Source of the DNA: Geoglobus sp. | GTDB lineage: Archaea > Halobacteriota > Archaeoglobi > Archaeoglobales > Archaeoglobaceae | Assembly: GCA_027019885.1 (NCBI GenBank) | Contig: JALUWC010000552.1 | Span: 1 to 5,374 of the forward strand | Length of the DNA: 5,374 bases | Direction: 5' to 3' | Shown here: positions 4,697 to 5,374 of the stretch, piece after piece | Numbering within the stretch: position 1 is the stretch's first letter | Layout of the letters: every line of letters begins with the position of its first letter | The notes under the pieces: generated by a model | Seen by the model: only the letters and a program-made list of their open reading frames with translations | Database searches by the model: none | What the model was told of the DNA's origin: nothing | Translations under genes and position numbers: made by a program

Positions 4697-5374
4697 TCAA
4701 TCACCTCGAATTTTGCTTTTAATCCATTGATTTTTCTCGTTCCCATACCTATTTCACTTATGTACCCCGTGCAAGAGGAAGATAGCAATTCAACATCCCT
4801 AATTTCATCATAATATACATTGCCTAACGGATCTACTTTGATTATCGGCATTCTGAGATTCTCGCAGGTCAATTTAAGTTCACGAACTACTACTCCAGAA
4901 TTATTTATATACTTCTCAATACCATATATTGCTGTTATGCTGTAACTTTCGTCAAAGGTTATCCTGATCTCGCCCGAAATGTATCCATCTCCCCATAAAA
5001 TCCTATATGTATAACCAAATGGTCTGTCATATACTACATGATATGTGTTGCCAGTGATTTTACTCCCATAGATTGGACCCATACTAACAACAATAATAGG
5101 AACATGAGCTACTTCGAGTATTATTCTATATTTCTTATTCGGATCAAACGGACTTTCAACTTGTGGCGTTTCTGTTGTTGTGGGTATTATCTCCGGGGTG
5201 TATTCTGGTGTTGGAACGTAAGTCGGCACGTAGGTGGGCGTATAGCTCGGCGTAGGCGTGTAAGCTGGAGCTCCGCCAACATAGAAGTAAGCTGTCCCCA
5301 CCACTCCAAGCTCGTCTATCCAGACCCTGACGAGGTTTCCTCCAAGCTTCTGTTCAACATTCCTTTCGGTAATT
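4693..5374 (-). CDS. C-terminal part of an unknown protein with Thr/Pro/Tyr linker (5' end outside window)
   Basis: The frame is open to the right edge of the window, so the true start lies outside. The first visible in-frame start codon, GTG 5304, is not a convincing start because coding-like sequence (VRVWIDELG) continues upstream of it and no clear ribosome binding site precedes it. About 226 residues are visible. A short module ends in TAYFYVGGAP. A linker of Thr, Pro and Tyr follows (coding bases 5262-5164). The C-terminal domain of about 155 residues is rich in beta strands and aromatics (KYRIILEVAH, TYHVVYDRPFGYTYRILWGDG, SYSITAIYGIEKYI, LKAKFEVIE). One sequon (NNS) and two cysteines (in LTCENL and SSCTG) are present. 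Such linkers are typical of exported, often glycosylated proteins, so a surface location is likely (inference); the signal region cannot be seen. It ends as ATGA on the next gene. The family is unknown. Confidence 0.75.
   Translation of the reverse strand, partial: ITERNVEQKLGGNLVRVWIDELGVVGTAYFYVGGAPAYTPTPSYTPTYVPTYVPTPEYTPEIIPTTTETPQVESPFDPNKKYRIILEVAHVPIIVVSMGPIYGSKITGNTYHVVYDRPFGYTYRILWGDGYISGEIRITFDESYSITAIYGIEKYINNSGVVVRELKLTCENLRMPIIKVDPLGNVYYDEIRDVELLSSSCTGYISEIGMGTRKINGLKAKFEVIE
4700..4707 (-). promoter_or_regulatory. ribosome binding site before ATG 4696
   Basis: GAGGTGAT is complementary to the end of archaeal 16S rRNA over its full length and lies four bases before the ATG. It sits inside the last codons of the upstream gene, which supports coupled translation across the ATGA overlap. 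Confidence 0.75.
5164..5262 (-). repeat. degenerate repeat encoding a Thr/Pro/Tyr linker
   Basis: The coding strand carries imperfect units of about 12 bases. They encode YTPT, YTPT, YVPT, YVPT and YTPE in series and end in a TTTETP stretch. Two adjacent units encode TYVP-TYVP with different synonymous codons (acctacgtgccg and acttacgttcca), so the protein repeat is kept while the DNA has drifted. It marks a flexible, extended spacer between two folded parts of the protein. Confidence 0.7.

Noticed and set aside
4693..4900. Dockerin-like calcium loop in the partial protein (VDPLGNVYYDEIRDVELL) as a partner for the cohesin-like domain
   Set aside because: Only one loop is present and the key Asp/Asn calcium ligands and the D-G pair of dockerin repeats are missing, so the similarity is only superficial.

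Overview
The window looks archaeal, most likely a hyperthermophilic euryarchaeon of the Archaeoglobales type (inference; no marker gene names the genus). The evidence is a tRNA-Thr(CGT) with all-GC acceptor and T stems and no encoded CCA, archaeal Shine-Dalgarno sites of the GAGGTG(A/G) type, strong use of AGA/AGG for arginine, a lipobox secreted protein, dense N-glycosylation sequons on the predicted surface proteins, and a cohesin-like domain of a kind known from Archaeoglobus.

Left part, plus strand (1-1030). A complete tRNA-Thr gene (53-126) is followed by a short intergenic region with a plausible TATA-type promoter and then by a complete FabG-like short-chain dehydrogenase (281-1030). 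A T-rich stretch just after its stop probably ends transcription. These genes look like ordinary core functions.

Right part, minus strand (1080-5374). One tightly packed operon reads leftward and enters from beyond the right edge. In order of transcription it holds: the C-terminal part of a protein with a Thr/Pro/Tyr linker (partial); a 229-residue helical-plus-beta protein of unknown function; a 371-residue secreted lipoprotein of unknown function; a tiny membrane peptide in two overlapping frames joined at a perfect A AAA AAG slippery heptamer; a membrane-anchored protein with a cohesin-like extracellular domain; and a seven-bladed beta-propeller protein whose reading frame is broken twice. 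Neighbouring genes overlap by 4 or 11 bases or are separated by a single base, except for the internal structure of the tiny gene, so translation is probably coupled throughout.

The cluster looks like an uncharacterised envelope complex: a lipid-anchored surface protein, a membrane-anchored cohesin-like module that may bind a partner, a small single-span membrane peptide, and two proteins without visible secretion signals (the 229-residue protein and the propeller) that may act on the cytoplasmic side. This joint role is inference from gene order, signal sequences and sequon distribution. The most notable points are the possible programmed -1 frameshift in the tiny gene and the two further frame breaks in the propeller gene. 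All three need the same correction of one added base. That leaves open whether the tiny gene is recoded, decaying, or affected by base-calling errors.
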